A stretch of 64,000 bases of DNA from Mycolicibacterium mengxianglii. GTDB taxonomy: Bacteria > Actinomycetota > Actinomycetes > Mycobacteriales > Mycobacteriaceae. This document shows positions 46,761-60,962 of this stretch, one piece after another. Location of the stretch: positions 1,860,001 through 1,924,000 of the forward strand of contig NZ_CP065373.1 of assembly GCF_015710575.1 (NCBI RefSeq). The letters run 5' to 3'. Position 1 is the first letter of the stretch. Every line of letters starts with the position of its first letter. Below the pieces are notes generated by a model. It was not told the origin of the DNA and searched no databases. It worked only from the letters and a program-made list of their open reading frames with translations. The position numbers and the translations under genes are program-made.

Positions 46761-47870
46761 GTGAGCTCATCTAGTTCTGGCGACCTGTTGCACGGCCCAC
46801 TCGAAGACCGCCATCGCACCCACGGTGCGAGCTTCGCCGAATTCAGTGGCTGGTTGATGCCGGTGTCCTACGCCGGCACCGTCGCCGAGCACAACGCCAC
46901 CCGCAACACCGTCGGGCTGTTCGACGTCAGCCACCTCGGCAAAGCGCTGGTCCGCGGCCCGGGTGCCGCCGAGTTCGTCAACGCCTGCCTGACCAACGAC
47001 CTGCGGCGGATCGGCCCCGGAAAAGCGCAGTACACCCTGTGCTGCACCGAGAACGGCGGGGTCATCGACGACCTGATCGCCTACTACGTCTCCGACGACG
47101 AAATCTTTCTGGTGCCCAACGCCGCCAACACCGCGGCCGTGGTGGCCGCGTTGAAAGAAGTTGCACCAGCCGGTCTTACGATCACCGACGAGCACCGCTC
47201 CTACGCCGTGCTCGCGGTGCAGGGGCCCCGAGCCGGTGACGTGCTCACGGCCCTGGGCCTGCCGACGGACATGGACTACATGGGGTACGCCGACGCCGAA
47301 TACGACGGCGTCGCTGTCCGCGTCTGCCGTACCGGCTACACCGGCGAACACGGGTTCGAGCTGTTGCCGCCCTGGGACCAGGCCGCGGTGGTGTTCGACG
47401 CGCTGGCCGACCAGGTCAAACAACACGACGGCGAGCTGGCCGGCCTGGGCGCCCGCGACACCCTGCGCACCGAGATGGGCTACCCATTGCACGGACACGA
47501 GCTGTCGCTCGACATCTCCCCGCTGCAGGCACGGTGCGGATGGGCGATCGGCTGGAAGAAGGACACGTTCTGGGGCCGGGACGCGCTGGTGGCGGAGAAG
47601 GAAGCCGGCCCCAAGCGATTGTTACGCGGCCTGAAAGTGCTGGGCCGAGGGGTGCTGCGGCCCGAGCTGACGGTCCTCGACGGGGACACCGCTGTCGGTG
47701 TCACCACGTCCGGAACGTTCTCTCCGACACTGAAAGTCGGGATCGCACTGGCGCTGATCGACTCATCGGCCGGCGTCGAGGACGGCGCGCGGGTGACCGT
47801 CGACGTTCGAGGCCGCGCCGTGGAGTGCGAAGTGGTGAAACCGCCGTTTGTCGCCGTGAAAACCCGCTAG
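46761..47870 (+). CDS. gcvT: glycine cleavage system aminomethyltransferase (T protein)
   Basis: A 369-residue T protein, which transfers the methylene group from H-protein-bound aminomethyl-lipoyl to THF. Recognised segments are [70 protein letters not shown] (THF site), [20 protein letters not shown] and [23 protein letters not shown] 46761. ilvE follows 22 bp later on the same strand, and no glycine riboswitch is seen upstream. Confidence 0.95.
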   Translation: MSSSSSGDLLHGPLEDRHRTHGASFAEFSGWLMPVSYAGTVAEHNATRNTVGLFDVSHLGKALVRGPGAAEFVNACLTNDLRRIGPGKAQYTLCCTENGGVIDDLIAYYVSDDEIFLVPNAANTAAVVAALKEVAPAGLTITDEHRSYAVLAVQGPRAGDVLTALGLPTDMDYMGYADAEYDGVAVRVCRTGYTGEHGFELLPPWDQAAVVFDALADQVKQHDGELAGLGARDTLRTEMGYPLHGHELSLDISPLQARCGWAIGWKKDTFWGRDALVAEKEAGPKRLLRGLKVLGRGVLRPELTVLDGDTAVGVTTSGTFSPTLKVGIALALIDSSAGVEDGARVTVDVRGRAVECEVVKPPFVAVKTR

Positions 47871-47892
47871 CGCGCGGTTATACAATCGGTGC

Positions 47893-48999
47893 ATGACGAA
47901 CGGCCACCTCGAGTTCACTCTTGCCCGCAACACCGCACCGGCAAGTGACGAGGTACGGGCCGGAATTCTCAAGGACCCGGGGTTCGGAAGGTTCTTCACC
48001 GACCACATGGTGTCCATCGACTACACCGAAGGTCAGGGCTGGCACGACGCCCGGGTGCTGCCGTACGGGCCGATCGAACTCGACCCCTCTGCCGTGGTGC
48101 TGCACTACGCGCAGGAAGTGTTCGAAGGCCTCAAGGCTTACCGCTGGGCCGACGGCGCCGTGGTGTCCTTCCGGCCGGAAGCCAACGCCGCGCGGTTGCG
48201 CTCCTCCGCCCGCCGGATCGCCATCCCGGAACTGCCCGAAGAGGTGTTCATCGAGTCCCTGCGGCAGCTGATCGCCGTCGATGAGGCCTGGGTTCCGCCC
48301 GCCGGCGGTGAAGAGTCGCTCTACCTGCGGCCCTTCATCATCGCCACCGAGCCGGGTCTGGGTGTTCGGCCGGCCAACGAGTACCGCTACCTGGTGATCG
48401 CCAGCCCCGCCGGTGCGTACTTCAAGGGTGGTATCCGGCCGGTCAGCGTGTGGCTGTCCACCGAATACGTGCGGGCCAGTCCGGGCGGCACCGGTGCGGC
48501 GAAATTCGGCGGCAACTACGCCGCCTCCCTGCTGGCACAGGCCGAGGCTGCGCAGAATGGCTGTGATCAGGTGGTCTGGCTCGACGGTCTGGAGCGCCGC
48601 TACATCGAAGAGATGGGCGGCATGAACCTGTTCTTCGTCTTCGGCAGCGGCGGCTCGGCGCGGCTCGTCACCCCCGAGCTGTCCGGTTCGCTGCTGCCCG
48701 GCATCACCCGGGATTCGTTGCTGCAGTTGGCCACCGACGCGGGCTATGCCGTCGAACAACGCAAGATCGACGTCGAGGAGTTGCGCAAGGGCGTGGCCGC
48801 GGGAGAGATCACCGAGGTGTTCGCCTGCGGCACGGCGGCCGTCATCACCCCCGTCTCGCAGGTCAAGTACGGAGATGGCGAGTTCACCATCGCCGACGGC
48901 GAACCCGGTGAAGTGACCATGGCGTTGCGGGACACCCTCACCGGAATCCAGCGCGGCACCTTCGCCGACACCCACGGCTGGATGGCCCGTCTCGGCTAA
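47893..48999 (+). CDS. ilvE: branched-chain amino acid aminotransferase
   Basis: A 368-residue fold-type IV PLP enzyme, transaminating Leu, Ile and Val with 2-oxoglutarate. Motifs: [55 protein letters not shown] (PLP Lys), [20 protein letters not shown] and [13 protein letters not shown]. Length and sequence fit mycobacterial IlvE. The last bases overlap the convergent cobS stop by four. Confidence 0.96.
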   Translation: MTNGHLEFTLARNTAPASDEVRAGILKDPGFGRFFTDHMVSIDYTEGQGWHDARVLPYGPIELDPSAVVLHYAQEVFEGLKAYRWADGAVVSFRPEANAARLRSSARRIAIPELPEEVFIESLRQLIAVDEAWVPPAGGEESLYLRPFIIATEPGLGVRPANEYRYLVIASPAGAYFKGGIRPVSVWLSTEYVRASPGGTGAAKFGGNYAASLLAQAEAAQNGCDQVVWLDGLERRYIEEMGGMNLFFVFGSGGSARLVTPELSGSLLPGITRDSLLQLATDAGYAVEQRKIDVEELRKGVAAGEITEVFACGTAAVITPVSQVKYGDGEFTIADGEPGEVTMALRDTLTGIQRGTFADTHGWMARLG

Positions 49000-49724
49000 T
49001 TGCCGATCGCCAGTCCCAGCGCGGTCACCGTCGTCGTCATTTCCACCGCGGCGCCCAGCACGTCACCGGTGACACCGCCGAACCGGCGCACACAATGGAT
49101 CAGCAGGGCGGCGGTCAGCGCCAACGCCACCAGCACCACGACCGGACCCTGCCAGGCGCGGGGGCAGGCCCACACCGAGGCCAGCGCCAGCACCACCACC
49201 CAGGCCGCGACCACCCAGCTGGGTTGCGTGCCTGCCACCGCGCCCCCCAGCGAGCTACCCGGTGCCGCGGGCACCGGCCGTCGACACGCCAGCACCACCG
49301 CCACCCGGCCCGCGCTCACGGCGATGACGACGGCCACCGCACCCAGCGCGGAGAACGTCGCCGCCTGCATCGCGATCGTCAACACCACCGCTGCGACCCC
49401 GAACGGTCCGGCGGTACCGCCGCGCATCACCGCCAGTGCCCGCTCGGGCGGGCCGTAACAGCCCAGCCCGTCCACGGTGTCGCTGAGCCCGTCGATGTGC
49501 AACCCGCGGGTGGCCAAGAGCAGCGCCGCCACGGCGAGCAGCCCCGGCAACAGACTGCCGGCGCCGAACAGCGCCGTCCCTGCGTAAACGACGCCGGCGG
49601 CCAGTGCTCCCAGAGCCACCCCCACCACCGGCAGGGCCGTCAACGCACCGCGGCCCACCAGTACATGGGAACGGATGGGCAGCACCGTCGCGAAGGCGAA
49701 CGCGCCGGCCAACGATGAGATCAC
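48996..49724 (-). CDS. cobS: adenosylcobinamide-GDP ribazoletransferase (cobalamin synthase)
   Basis: A 242-residue multi-pass membrane protein that joins adenosylcobinamide-GDP and alpha-ribazole, the last nucleotide-loop step. Motifs: [30 protein letters not shown] with the conserved Asp cluster, [16 protein letters not shown] and [23 protein letters not shown] 49724 was chosen ([16 protein letters not shown]); a longer frame overlaps cobT. It is third in cobU-cobT-cobS, 7 bp after cobT. Confidence 0.94.
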   Translation of the reverse strand: MISSLAGAFAFATVLPIRSHVLVGRGALTALPVVGVALGALAAGVVYAGTALFGAGSLLPGLLAVAALLLATRGLHIDGLSDTVDGLGCYGPPERALAVMRGGTAGPFGVAAVVLTIAMQAATFSALGAVAVVIAVSAGRVAVVLACRRPVPAAPGSSLGGAVAGTQPSWVVAAWVVVLALASVWACPRAWQGPVVVLVALALTAALLIHCVRRFGGVTGDVLGAAVEMTTTVTALGLAIGN

Positions 49725-49731
49725 CAGCAGC

Positions 49732-50793
49732 TCACAGAGATTCGCTGCGGCCGGCGACCTGCGCCGAATCAGAGGTGGCCATCTGCGCCAGGGTGGCGAC
49801 GGCCGCGCGCACCACCGGCAGCGCGACCGCGGCACCGGTACCCTCGCCCAGGCGCATCTGGAGATCAACGATCGGTTCTAGTTCGAGCTGCGCCAGTGCC
49901 AGGGTGTGCGCGGGCTCGGTCGACCGGTGGCCGGCCTGCCACCAGGCGCGCGCGCCCGGCGCCAACCGCTCGGCGGCCAGGGCGGCCGCGGTGACCACCA
50001 CGCCGTCGAGCAGCACCGGTGTGCGTCGCACGGCGGCCTGGGCCAGGAAACCCGCCATCGCCGCCAGATCCGCGCCTGCGCCGATCCGCAGCAGCGCAAC
50101 GGTGTCGAAGCGGTCCCGATGGGACCGGTAGAGCGCATCACGCACCGCGGCCGTTTTGCGTGCCCAGCCCGCGTCGTCGATGCCGGTGCCGCGGCCCACC
50201 GCCACCACCGGCTCGGTGTTGGTCAGGGCGGCCACCAGAACCGTTGCCGCCGTGGTGTTCCCGATTCCCATATCGCCGGCGATCAGCAGGTCGGCCCCGG
50301 CGTCGACCTCCTCGTCGGCGATCTGTATCCCGGCGGTGACGGCGGCGACGGCCTCGTCCTCGGTCATCGCGTCCTCGATCGCGATGTTGCCGCTGGAGCG
50401 GCGCACCTTGTGGGCGCTGACCGGTCCTGGCGCCGCGTCGATGTCGACGGCGATGTCGACCACCCGCACCGAGGCGCCGGCCGACGCCGCGAGCACGTTG
50501 ATCGCCGCGCCACCGGCCTCGATGTTGGTGACCATCTGCGCGGTCACCTCAGGTGGAAACGCCGACACCCCGGCCCGGGCGACGCCGTGGTCTCCGGCGA
50601 ACACCACCACCCGTGCGCGTTCGAATTGTTTTGGCGGGCAGACCCCTTGGCAGGAAGCAACCCAGATGGACAACGCCTCCAGCCGCCCGAGGGCGCCCGG
50701 CGGCTTGGTGAGTGTGCCCTGACGGGCGCGGGCCGCCGCGGCGGCCTCGGCGTCGGGAGCCACGACAGTGGGGAACGTCGGTGCGAAAACCAT
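49732..50793 (-). CDS. cobT: nicotinate-nucleotide-dimethylbenzimidazole phosphoribosyltransferase
   Basis: A 353-residue enzyme activating the lower ligand base to alpha-ribazole phosphate. Segments: [80 protein letters not shown] and the C-terminal catalytic Glu region [17 protein letters not shown]. The start and the cobU stop share one base (TGATG). Confidence 0.96.
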   Translation of the reverse strand: MVFAPTFPTVVAPDAEAAAAARARQGTLTKPPGALGRLEALSIWVASCQGVCPPKQFERARVVVFAGDHGVARAGVSAFPPEVTAQMVTNIEAGGAAINVLAASAGASVRVVDIAVDIDAAPGPVSAHKVRRSSGNIAIEDAMTEDEAVAAVTAGIQIADEEVDAGADLLIAGDMGIGNTTAATVLVAALTNTEPVVAVGRGTGIDDAGWARKTAAVRDALYRSHRDRFDTVALLRIGAGADLAAMAGFLAQAAVRRTPVLLDGVVVTAAALAAERLAPGARAWWQAGHRSTEPAHTLALAQLELEPIVDLQMRLGEGTGAAVALPVVRAAVATLAQMATSDSAQVAGRSESL

Positions 50794-51323
50794 CAGGACC
50801 CCTGGGGTTTGAGTGTGAGAGCCTGGCCTGCGACCACCAGCACCACGCGGTCACAGGCGGCGGCCAGTCGCTGGTTCACCGAACCCAGGGCGTCGGCGAA
50901 GCGTCGTCCCGCCGCGGTGGCCGGCACCACCGTCAACCCCACTTCGGGGCTGACCAGCACCAGCGGCGAGTCGAACACCTGCACCGCAGCCACCAGGTCG
51001 TCGACATCAGCGGCCACCGAACCGTCATTCCAGGCGTCGCGCTCATCCATGGCCGCGGTCAGCCAGGTGCCGATATCGTCGACCAGGGTGGCGCAAGACC
51101 GAAATTGCCGCAGTGTTGCTGCGGCGTCGGTGCTTTCGACGGTCTCCCAGTGCGACGGGCGTCGGTCGCGGTGGGCGGCCACCCGTGCCGACCAGCCGTC
51201 GCCGCCGGCGGTGGGACCCGTCGCCAGATACCGCACGGGTAGTTGCGCGGCGGCCTCGCTGATGGCGTCCTCGGCCCATCGTGATTTGCCCGAACGGATA
51301 CCGCCGAGCACCAGGGTGCGCAC
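50793..51323 (-). CDS. cobU: adenosylcobinamide kinase/guanylyltransferase
   Basis: A 176-residue bifunctional enzyme that phosphorylates adenosylcobinamide and transfers GMP. The P-loop is [39 protein letters not shown] (guanylated-His region) and [22 protein letters not shown] match CobU. It heads the cobUTS set; the DUF3043 gene ends 12 bp upstream. No cobalamin riboswitch is visible, so transcription may come through the DUF3043 promoter. Confidence 0.94.
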   Translation of the reverse strand: MRTLVLGGIRSGKSRWAEDAISEAAAQLPVRYLATGPTAGGDGWSARVAAHRDRRPSHWETVESTDAAATLRQFRSCATLVDDIGTWLTAAMDERDAWNDGSVAADVDDLVAAVQVFDSPLVLVSPEVGLTVVPATAAGRRFADALGSVNQRLAAACDRVVLVVAGQALTLKPQGS

Positions 51324-51335
51324 AGGTCGCGCCGG

Positions 51336-52004
51336 TCAGGCGACTTTGTCGCCGCGATTGACGCGGGGCCGCGGCGCGCGCATCCGGCGCAGCTGCGAGG
51401 CGCGTCCGGCCGCGTAGAAACCGAGCTTGACGCGGCCCTCGGTGTTGTCCGGGTACTTCTCGTCGACCGCATTGCTGACCTTGCGGGCCAGCCAGATGCC
51501 GTCGATCGCCATGATGGCGATCAGGATCAACATGGCGGGGGAGATGTAGAGCTGCACCTGCGGCACGGCCAGCATCACGAAGATCAGGAACAGCGCGGCC
51601 GGCATGAACAGCCCCAGCAGGTTGCGCCGGGAGTCGACGATATCGCGGGCATACGCGCGCACCGGGCCCTGGTCGCGCGGCAGCAGGTAGGCCTCTTCAC
51701 CGGCCATCATGCGTTCGCGGCGCTCGTTCATCTGCGCCCGGCGCTCGGCTTTCTCGACCTTGCGCTCCTCTTTCGAGAGCTTCGGCCCGGCCATGGCCTT
51801 ACGGCGCGCCCTGGCCTCTGCGCTGGTCATCGGCGCGGGTGCGACGGGGCCGCGGCGTTTGGCGCTGTCGCGCTTGGGAGTGGGCCGACCTTTGGGGGCA
51901 GTCCGGGTCGCCGGCACGTCCTGGTCGACCTCGGAGGTCGGCTCGGTGGCACCGGTGTTTCCGTTGATGTCACCGTCGTCGTTCTTGCGGCCCAGCAGCT
52001 TCAC
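51336..52004 (-). CDS. DUF3043 membrane protein
   Basis: A 222-residue protein corresponding to Rv2206. The first 100 residues are charged and low-complexity (KLSKEERKVEKAERRAQMNE). Residues about 110-175 contain two hydrophobic helices (NLLGLFMPAALFLIFVMLAV and LYISPAMLILIAIMAIDGIW) flanked by RDIVDSRRN and ARKVSNAVDEKYPDNTEGRV. Both ends likely lie in the cytoplasm. Function unknown; it precedes cobU on the same strand and is divergent from glycerate kinase. Confidence 0.9.
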   Translation of the reverse strand: MKLLGRKNDDGDINGNTGATEPTSEVDQDVPATRTAPKGRPTPKRDSAKRRGPVAPAPMTSAEARARRKAMAGPKLSKEERKVEKAERRAQMNERRERMMAGEEAYLLPRDQGPVRAYARDIVDSRRNLLGLFMPAALFLIFVMLAVPQVQLYISPAMLILIAIMAIDGIWLARKVSNAVDEKYPDNTEGRVKLGFYAAGRASQLRRMRAPRPRVNRGDKVA

Positions 52005-52075
52005 ACCGCCAGGTTACTGCGGGTGCAGCTGCGGCCGGAAATGCACCTGCCGATCGGGCCGCTTAATCTGCAGGG

Positions 52076-53185
52076 ATGACAGCCGGGCAGGAGTCGGAAT
52101 TGAGAGTGCTGATCGCGCCCGATTGCTTCGGTGACACATTGACCGCGGTCGAGGCGGCTCAGGCGATCGCGGTCGGATGGCAGCAGTCCCGGCCCGGGGA
52201 CGAACTGACCCTGGCACCGCAATCCGACGGCGGCCCCGGATTCGTCGGGGTGCTGGCCAGCCGGCTCGGCGAGCTGCGGCACTGCCGGGTGTGCGGTCCG
52301 CTCGACACCCCCGGCGCCGAATCCGTGGATGCGGAATGGGTGTTCGACCCCATCACCGACCCGAAGTGCCCGACCGCCTACATCGAATGTGCGCAGGCCT
52401 GCGGGCTGACGCTGCTCGACGGCCCCCCGACAGCACAGACCGCCGTCGCCGCGCACACCTTCGGCGTGGGCCAACTCGTCGACGCGGCGGTGACAGCCGG
52501 CGCTGCGCGCATCGCCGTCGGCCTGGGCGGCAGCAGCACCACCGACGGCGGCCGCGGCATGATCGAGGCCCTCGGCGGCCTCGACGCAGCCAAAAAGCGG
52601 TTGGCCGGTATCGAGTTGATCGTCGCCACCGACGTCGAACACCCCCTGCTGGGACCCCGGGGCGCCGCCCACGTGTTCGGGCCGCAGAAAGGCGCCGACC
52701 CGGCCACCGTGGAACAGCTGGAACAGCGGCTCACCGCTTGGGCCGGCGAACTGGATCGCATCGCCGGGCGCCCGATCAGCGACGACGCCGGCGCCGGCGC
52801 GGCCGGAGGCCTCGGCGCGGCTCTGCTGGCACTTGGCGGACACCGCGAATCCGGCGCCGCGATCATCGCCGAGCACACCCGCCTGGCCGACGACATCGCC
52901 GTTGCCGAACTCGTGATCACCGGGGAAGGCCGCTTCGACGATCAGTCCCTGCATGGCAAAGTGGTCAGCGCGCTGTCCCACGGAGCCGGCGCCCACCACA
53001 TTCCGGTGCTGGTGCTGGCCGGACAGGTGACCTTGGACACCGCTGCGCTACGGGCCGCTGGGATCGCGGCCGCCTTCTCTGTCTCCGAGTACGCCGGATC
53101 GGTGCAGGTGGCGATCGACGACGCGGCCAATCAGCTGGCCGGTCTGGCCCGAAAGACCGCCGCACAACTCGGGAATAGCGCGTAG
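52076..53185 (+). CDS. glycerate kinase family protein
   Basis: A 369-residue GlxK-type kinase, ATP-dependent phosphorylation of glycerate. It has [20 protein letters not shown] at the N-terminus, [66 protein letters not shown] and [20 protein letters not shown]. The [10 protein letters not shown] stretch replaces the usual ADGGEGT, a change also found in mycobacterial homologues (Rv2205c) as far as I recall. Substrate could differ from glycerate. Confidence 0.88.
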   Translation: MTAGQESELRVLIAPDCFGDTLTAVEAAQAIAVGWQQSRPGDELTLAPQSDGGPGFVGVLASRLGELRHCRVCGPLDTPGAESVDAEWVFDPITDPKCPTAYIECAQACGLTLLDGPPTAQTAVAAHTFGVGQLVDAAVTAGAARIAVGLGGSSTTDGGRGMIEALGGLDAAKKRLAGIELIVATDVEHPLLGPRGAAHVFGPQKGADPATVEQLEQRLTAWAGELDRIAGRPISDDAGAGAAGGLGAALLALGGHRESGAAIIAEHTRLADDIAVAELVITGEGRFDDQSLHGKVVSALSHGAGAHHIPVLVLAGQVTLDTAALRAAGIAAAFSVSEYAGSVQVAIDDAANQLAGLARKTAAQLGNSA

Positions 53186-53247
53186 ACCAGGTACCGTTGA
53201 CACGACTGGGTTCATACCCATCTCATGCATGCCACGAGGGAGACGCA

Positions 53248-53607
53248 ATGACTGTTCAGCACGAGTCGGCGACCACCGATACCCACGGCGCGATCCTGAC
53301 CGACGCCGCGGCGGCCAAGGCCAAATCGCTGCTCGATCAGGAAGGCCGTGACGACCTGGCCCTGCGCATCGCGGTACAGCCTGGTGGCTGCGCCGGCCTG
53401 CGCTACAACCTGTTCTTCGACGACCGCACCCTCGATGGCGATCTGGTCGTCGAATTCAGTGGGGTCAACCTCACCGTCGACCGGATGAGCGCCCCGTACA
53501 TCCAGGGCGCCACGATCGATTTCGTGGACACCATCGAGAAGCAGGGCTTCACCATCGACAACCCCAACGCCACGGGCTCTTGCGCCTGCGGCGACTCGTT
53601 CAACTGA
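53248..53607 (+). CDS. A-type iron-sulfur carrier (IscA/ErpA/HesB family)
   Basis: A 119-residue A-type carrier that passes Fe-S clusters to target proteins. The three conserved cysteines are in QPGGCAGLRY and GSCACGDSF. It starts ATG 53248 after GGGAGA. Equivalent to Rv2204c. Client proteins in this window could include LipA and QcrA (inference). A hairpin follows immediately. Confidence 0.94.
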   Translation: MTVQHESATTDTHGAILTDAAAAKAKSLLDQEGRDDLALRIAVQPGGCAGLRYNLFFDDRTLDGDLVVEFSGVNLTVDRMSAPYIQGATIDFVDTIEKQGFTIDNPNATGSCACGDSFN

Positions 53608-53622
53608 TCCACTGACTCACGC

Positions 53623-53672
53623 CTGCGGGCACGTTCTGGCTTCGACTTCCGAAAGCTAGAACGTGCCCGCAG
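53623..53672. terminator. bidirectional hairpin terminator
   Basis: A 15-bp perfect stem (CTGCGGGCACGTTCT with AGAACGTGCCCGCAG) with a 20-nt loop lies between the convergent IscA-type gene and the proline-rich membrane protein gene, whose last codons form one arm. Confidence 0.75.
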
Positions 53673-54386
53673 TGCGTAGTACGTACGAACACACCAGCAC
53701 CTCATTGCCGTGGACCAGCAGTTGTGCCACACCCTGGCGGTCGTCGTCGTCGCCGCCACGATTGGCAGTGGTGGGCACCACGCGCATGCTGAACAACACC
53801 TGCGCGCTGTTGGGTGAGGCGAAGACCATCGTGTCGATACCGGTGACCTGCGCGCTGGAGAACTGCTTCTGAAAGGCGTCGCTGCTCAGCCGGGCCAACG
53901 CGTCGTCGGCGCGGCGGTCGCGCACCCCGTCGTAGAGACCACACAACGAATTACGGGAAACGGCCTGCAGATCCCCGTCGGACAGCGCGTCCAGATAGCT
54001 CTGGATGGCCTCCTGCGCGGAGGCGGTTGTCAGTGGGACAGCACCGCGGCCGTCATCGCCGCGCCCGAGCAGCACCACCGCGACCACCACCGCAGCGATG
54101 ACCGCCAGCGACAACAGCGCGGCGACCAGCGGCTTCCACCGACCCCCGCGGGGCCGTCGGGGCGAGCGGCGTCGGGGTAGGCGCCCTGGGGATAGGGAAC
54201 TGCGGAGTACGGCGGTGCGGCCGGACCGGGGACAAACGGCGCCGGCTCCGGAGGGCGATACGGCCCCCACGCCTGGCCGAAGTTCGCGTTATAGGCGGGG
54301 GAGGGCTGGCCGGACTCCGGGTCGGGCTGCTGGCGGGGACCCGGCGTGCCGCCGCCGGGATATGGCGGCGGATAAGGGCCGGACAT
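53656..54386 (-). pseudogene. proline-rich single-pass membrane protein, homopolymer frameshift
   Basis: The Rv2203-like product would be about 243 residues. From ATG 54386 (after GGGAGAG) the first frame reads MSGPYPPPYPGGG, a Pro/Gly/Tyr-rich cytoplasmic region. The second frame continues GGRWKPLVAALLSLAVIAAV, a transmembrane helix, then an extracytoplasmic domain (AQEAIQSYLDALSDGDLQAV, then FASPNSAQVLFSMRVVP). The frames meet at a G run (54150-54153 on the + strand); one more base would give DGPRGGRWKPLV. Real inactivation or a homopolymer sequencing error are both possible. The C-terminal fold resembles DUF4878/lumazine-like stress domains. Confidence 0.8.
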
Positions 54387-54526
54387 GATGTCTCTCCCGG
54401 GGTAGCGCCTGTCGGGGCGGTGGGCACCGTCGACCAGCAGTTGTCGCTTCCCGGCACGCCGGTGCTGGCTCTGAAGGCAGGTTAGCGCACGGAGCAGGAG
54501 ATGAGCTGGACCGGCTGCAGCGGTAG

Positions 54527-57498
<2,972 letters not shown>

Positions 57499-57606
57499 CG
57501 CCGCCAGTATGCCAAGTAACGGCCAAACGCATACGGCAGGTGCGTCGGGCTGGGCTAGTGGGCGTGGTCTACGCTGCGTAGTATTCGATTCGCAAGCGGA
57601 TCCATG

Positions 57607-57624
57607 GCGCCACAAAAGTGGCGC
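57607..57624 (+). other. leader hairpin upstream of ctaC
   Basis: GCGCCAC-AAAA-GTGGCGC, a 7-bp stem with a tetraloop 45-62 bases before the ctaC start. It may stabilise the mRNA leader or act as an operator; asnB reads away from it. Confidence 0.5.
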
Positions 57625-57668
57625 TTCCACGGCCGTTTGAGACGGACTGAAACACAGGAGGCGCCAGC

Positions 57669-58718
57669 GTGAAGACCCGCCGTACTCGTCGGCTCCGGGT
57701 GTTGGCTATGGCGGTCACGTTAGGTGCGCTCGCAGTCGTACTCAGTGGCTGTAGCGTCACCGAGGCGTTGGCGCTCGGCTGGCCCAAGGGCATCACCCCG
57801 GAAGCTCATCTCAACCGTGAGCTCTGGATCGGTTCGGTAGCGGCATCGCTGGTCGTCGGCGTGATCGTCTGGGGTCTGCTGTTCTGGACCGCGGTGTTCC
57901 ACCGGAAGAAGGCCACCGACACCGAGCTGCCGCGCCAGTTCGGCTACAACATGCCGCTGGAGCTGGTCCTGACGGTGATCCCGTTCCTGATCATCTCGGT
58001 GCTCTTCTACTTCACCGTGGTGGTGCAGGAGACGATGCTGGCCAAGGAGCCCAACCCCGAGGTCGTCGTCGACGTCACCGCTTTCCAGTGGAACTGGAAG
58101 TTCGGTTACCAGAAGATCGCGTTCGCCGACGGCACGATGAACGTCGACGGTGCCGATCCGGCGCGCAAAGAGGCCATGACCTCCAAGCCCGGCGGCGAGC
58201 AGGAGCACCTCGAGGGCGGGCACGCCGAGGTCGGGGCCATCAACGGCCTCAACCCCGAGGACCGCACCTACCTGAACTTCGACAAGGTGGAGACGCTCGG
58301 CACGAGCGACGAGATTCCGGTACTGGTGCTGCCGTCGGGCAAGCGCATCGAGTTCCAGATCGCCTCCGCCGACGTCATCCACGGTTTCTGGGTGCCGGAG
58401 TTCCTCTTCAAGCGGGACGTCATCCCGAACCCGGAGGCCAACAACTCCGACAATATTTTCCAGATCAGTGAGATCACCCAGACCGGAGCCTTTGTCGGGC
58501 GGTGCACGGAGATGTGCGGCACTTACCACGCGATGATGCAGTTCGAGGTTCGCGTCGTGGAGCCCAACGATTTCAAGGCCTATATGCAGTACCGGATGGA
58601 CCGGCCGGAGGCCACCAACGCCGAGGCGCTGCAGTCGATCGGGCAGGAGCCGTTGGCGACCACCACCCGGCCGTTCGACAGCCGCCGTGGCGAGCAGGCT
58701 CCACCGGTTCGGAACTGA
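57669..58718 (+). CDS. ctaC: cytochrome c oxidase subunit II
   Basis: A 349-residue aa3 oxidase subunit II. The lipoprotein-type signal ends in VVLSGCS (Cys28). Two transmembrane helices lie at about 57-80 and 100-118. The CuA site is complete: His in [13 protein letters not shown] and Cys/Cys/His/Met in [18 protein letters not shown]. An insertion of about 60 residues ([20 protein letters not shown] onward) is typical of mycobacterial CtaC. GTG start. It receives electrons from the bc1 complex (qcrA/qcrB nearby). Confidence 0.96.
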   Translation: MKTRRTRRLRVLAMAVTLGALAVVLSGCSVTEALALGWPKGITPEAHLNRELWIGSVAASLVVGVIVWGLLFWTAVFHRKKATDTELPRQFGYNMPLELVLTVIPFLIISVLFYFTVVVQETMLAKEPNPEVVVDVTAFQWNWKFGYQKIAFADGTMNVDGADPARKEAMTSKPGGEQEHLEGGHAEVGAINGLNPEDRTYLNFDKVETLGTSDEIPVLVLPSGKRIEFQIASADVIHGFWVPEFLFKRDVIPNPEANNSDNIFQISEITQTGAFVGRCTEMCGTYHAMMQFEVRVVEPNDFKAYMQYRMDRPEATNAEALQSIGQEPLATTTRPFDSRRGEQAPPVRN

Positions 58719-58747
58719 CAGGCTCAGAGGACTAGAGGAAAACCAGC

Positions 58748-59167
58748 ATGCATATCGAAGCCAGGCTGTTCGAGATCCTGACCGCGTTCTTCGTCCTCGC
58801 CGCAATCGTCTACGGCGTACTCACCTCGCTGTACGGCGGCGGCGGCATCGAATGGGCCGGCACCACCGCACTGGTGCTCACCGCGGGGTTGTCGTTGATC
58901 ATCGGCACCTTCTTCCGCTTCGTGGCCCGTCGTCTCGACACCCGGCCCGAGGACTACGAGGATGCCGAGATCAGCGACGGCGCCGGGGAACTCGGCTTCT
59001 TCAGCCCCCACAGCTGGTGGCCCATCCTGATCGCGCTGTCCTTCTCGACGGCTGCCGTCGGTGCCGCCCTGTGGCTGCCCTGGCTGCTGGTCGCGGGCAT
59101 CGTGTTCGTGCTGACAGCCGCCGGTGGTCTGGTCTTCGAGTACTACTGGGGTCCCGAGAAGCACTGA
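58748..59167 (+). CDS. ctaF: cytochrome c oxidase subunit IV (actinobacterial)
   Basis: A 139-residue membrane protein with four helices, including [40 protein letters not shown] and [20 protein letters not shown]. It matches the actinobacterial subunit IV family (Rv2199c) and lies 29 bp after ctaC, so the two are co-transcribed. It has no catalytic residues and supports the oxidase complex. Confidence 0.95.
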   Translation: MHIEARLFEILTAFFVLAAIVYGVLTSLYGGGGIEWAGTTALVLTAGLSLIIGTFFRFVARRLDTRPEDYEDAEISDGAGELGFFSPHSWWPILIALSFSTAAVGAALWLPWLLVAGIVFVLTAAGGLVFEYYWGPEKH

Positions 59168-59390
59168 GGCCGGGCGCCGCCGCTGCCGACATGTATTCGA
59201 GCCTTCCGCCCGCGGTTGTGCCGCAAGGTCACAATCGTGGACAGTCGATCGGCGCGCCGGTCCTGTCGCCCGCTATCCGTGGTGTCGGTTGGGTAGTGTT
59301 GCCGGGGCACGATGCGCCCGCGGCAGGTCGGTGAGCGTTCCTCGGACGCCACCCAGGTCGCGGTGAAGCACTGGAGAAGGACAGGCGGAC

Positions 59391-60287
59391 ATGAGCGGGC
59401 CGAATCCCCCGGGGCCGGAATCGGGCTCCGCATCCGGCGACGACCGGGGTAACCCGACGCCCGACGGGCAGACGCCGGACGGGTTGAGCGAGGGCTACGC
59501 GACCGATTACGGAACTGACATCGTGCCGTCGGAGTTCCCGTCCCGGGCCTACTCTGCGCCCGAAGCCGAACAGTTCACCACCGGCCCCTACGTACCGGCC
59601 GACCCCCACCTCTACGACTACGACAGCTACGACGTCGGCGAGTCCCCCGAAGCGAACCGGCCGCCGCGCTGGCCGTGGGTTGTGGGCGTCGCGGCGATCA
59701 TCGCTGCGATCTCCCTGGTGGTCTCGGTGTCGTTGCTGGTCACCAGTACCGACAGCGACGACCTGGCCAATCCGGCTACCACCACGTCCACCAAACCGCC
59801 GGTCCAGGACGAGATCACCACCACGACACCGCCACCACCGCCGCCCCCGCCCACCACCACTGAGCCGCCACCACCACCGCCGCCGCCACCCACCGAGACG
59901 GTGACGGTGACTCCGGAGCCGCCTCCGCCGCCACCGCCGGCCGAGGAAGCGCCGCCGCCACCGCCGGCCACCACCGAGGCGCCGCCCCCGGCGCCCACCT
60001 CGACGACGCCGGCCGGTCCCAGGCAGGTCACGTACTCGATCACCGGCACCAAGGCCCCGGGTGACATCATCTCGGTGACCTACACCGATGCCGCCGGCCG
60101 CAGCCGGACCCAGCGCAACGTCTACATCCCGTGGTCGCTGACGGTGACACCCATCTCGCAATCCGAGGTCGGCTCCGTCCAGGCGTCCAGCCTGTTCCTG
60201 GTCAGCCGGCTGAACTGCTCGATCACCACCAGCGACGGCACTGTGCTGTCGTCGAACAACGGCAACGCGGCGCAGACGAGTTGCTGA
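59391..60287 (+). CDS. mmpS3: MmpS3 membrane protein
   Basis: A 298-residue protein equivalent to Rv2198c. The N-terminal 95 residues are hydrophilic and Pro/Gly/Tyr rich. One transmembrane helix follows ([20 protein letters not shown]). Then comes an extended Pro/Thr region with several runs of eight or nine Pro, which would span the periplasm. The C-terminus is an MmpS beta domain ([20 protein letters not shown]). Unlike other MmpS genes no mmpL partner is adjacent; its place beside the respiratory genes is conserved in mycobacteria. Confidence 0.93.
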   Translation: MSGPNPPGPESGSASGDDRGNPTPDGQTPDGLSEGYATDYGTDIVPSEFPSRAYSAPEAEQFTTGPYVPADPHLYDYDSYDVGESPEANRPPRWPWVVGVAAIIAAISLVVSVSLLVTSTDSDDLANPATTTSTKPPVQDEITTTTPPPPPPPPTTTEPPPPPPPPPTETVTVTPEPPPPPPPAEEAPPPPPATTEAPPPAPTSTTPAGPRQVTYSITGTKAPGDIISVTYTDAAGRSRTQRNVYIPWSLTVTPISQSEVGSVQASSLFLVSRLNCSITTSDGTVLSSNNGNAAQTSC

Positions 60288-60324
60288 TCATCGGAATCGG
60301 GCCAGGAAACGAGGGAGGAATCTG

Positions 60325-60942
60325 GTGACCAGTCGTCCGCAGGACCGGGTCTCGGGTTCACCCGAGGTTGTCGATCGTGCCGTCATCGTCACCTGCGCAG
60401 CAACGTGGCTGGCGGCTCTGGGTGTCTCAGTGGCCGCCGGGGTCGCCCTGGCGGACATGGGCGGGGCCCATTCCGGCGCCCCAGCGGAGGACCCGGAGAC
60501 CCCGTGGCTGCTCTATACCGTCATCGGGGTGTCCGCGTTGGTGATCGTGCTGTCGATCCCGCTGCTGTTACGAGCTCGGCGCCGCTCCGAAGAACCGCCG
60601 CCGCCGCCGCGGACGGGACCGAAAACCGTCCAGGCCCGCGCCATGATGGTGAATCCCGATCCGCCCGACTACCCGGGGCCGACACCGGCGCGGCACTCCA
60701 GCACGGTCATCTCCGCGGCCGCCCTCGACCGGATGTGGCTACGCTCCGGGCTCGGCATGCTGACCGCGGTGGGCCTGGCCTACGTGGCGGTCGGGGTGGC
60801 CACCTACCTGATGGCGCTGGGCAAGACCACGGCGTCCTGGTTCGTCTACGGTGTCGCCGGCGTCATCACGGTGGCCATGATCGCCATCCCGGTGGTGTAC
60901 CTGCGCCGCTTGCACTCCGCGCTGGCCGCCTCCTCGGATTGA
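60325..60942 (+). CDS. DUF2561 membrane protein
   Basis: A 205-residue protein equivalent to Rv2197c. It has four likely membrane helices: VIVTCAATWLAALGVSVAAG, LLYTVIGVSALVIVLSIPLL, MLTAVGLAYVAVGVATYLMA and ASWFVYGVAGVITVAMIAIP. A central cytoplasmic loop contains a Pro run (EEPPPPPRTGPKTVQARAMM). It follows mmpS3 by 37 bp. Function unknown. Confidence 0.88.
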   Translation: MTSRPQDRVSGSPEVVDRAVIVTCAATWLAALGVSVAAGVALADMGGAHSGAPAEDPETPWLLYTVIGVSALVIVLSIPLLLRARRRSEEPPPPPRTGPKTVQARAMMVNPDPPDYPGPTPARHSSTVISAAALDRMWLRSGLGMLTAVGLAYVAVGVATYLMALGKTTASWFVYGVAGVITVAMIAIPVVYLRRLHSALAASSD

Positions 60943-60962
60943 CGCGGAGTGACGCGGAAGGC

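Noticed and set aside
51324..52075. Cobalamin riboswitch for cobU-cobT-cobS
   Set aside because: No B12-box sequence upstream of cobU; the preceding space is only 12 bp after the DUF3043 gene.
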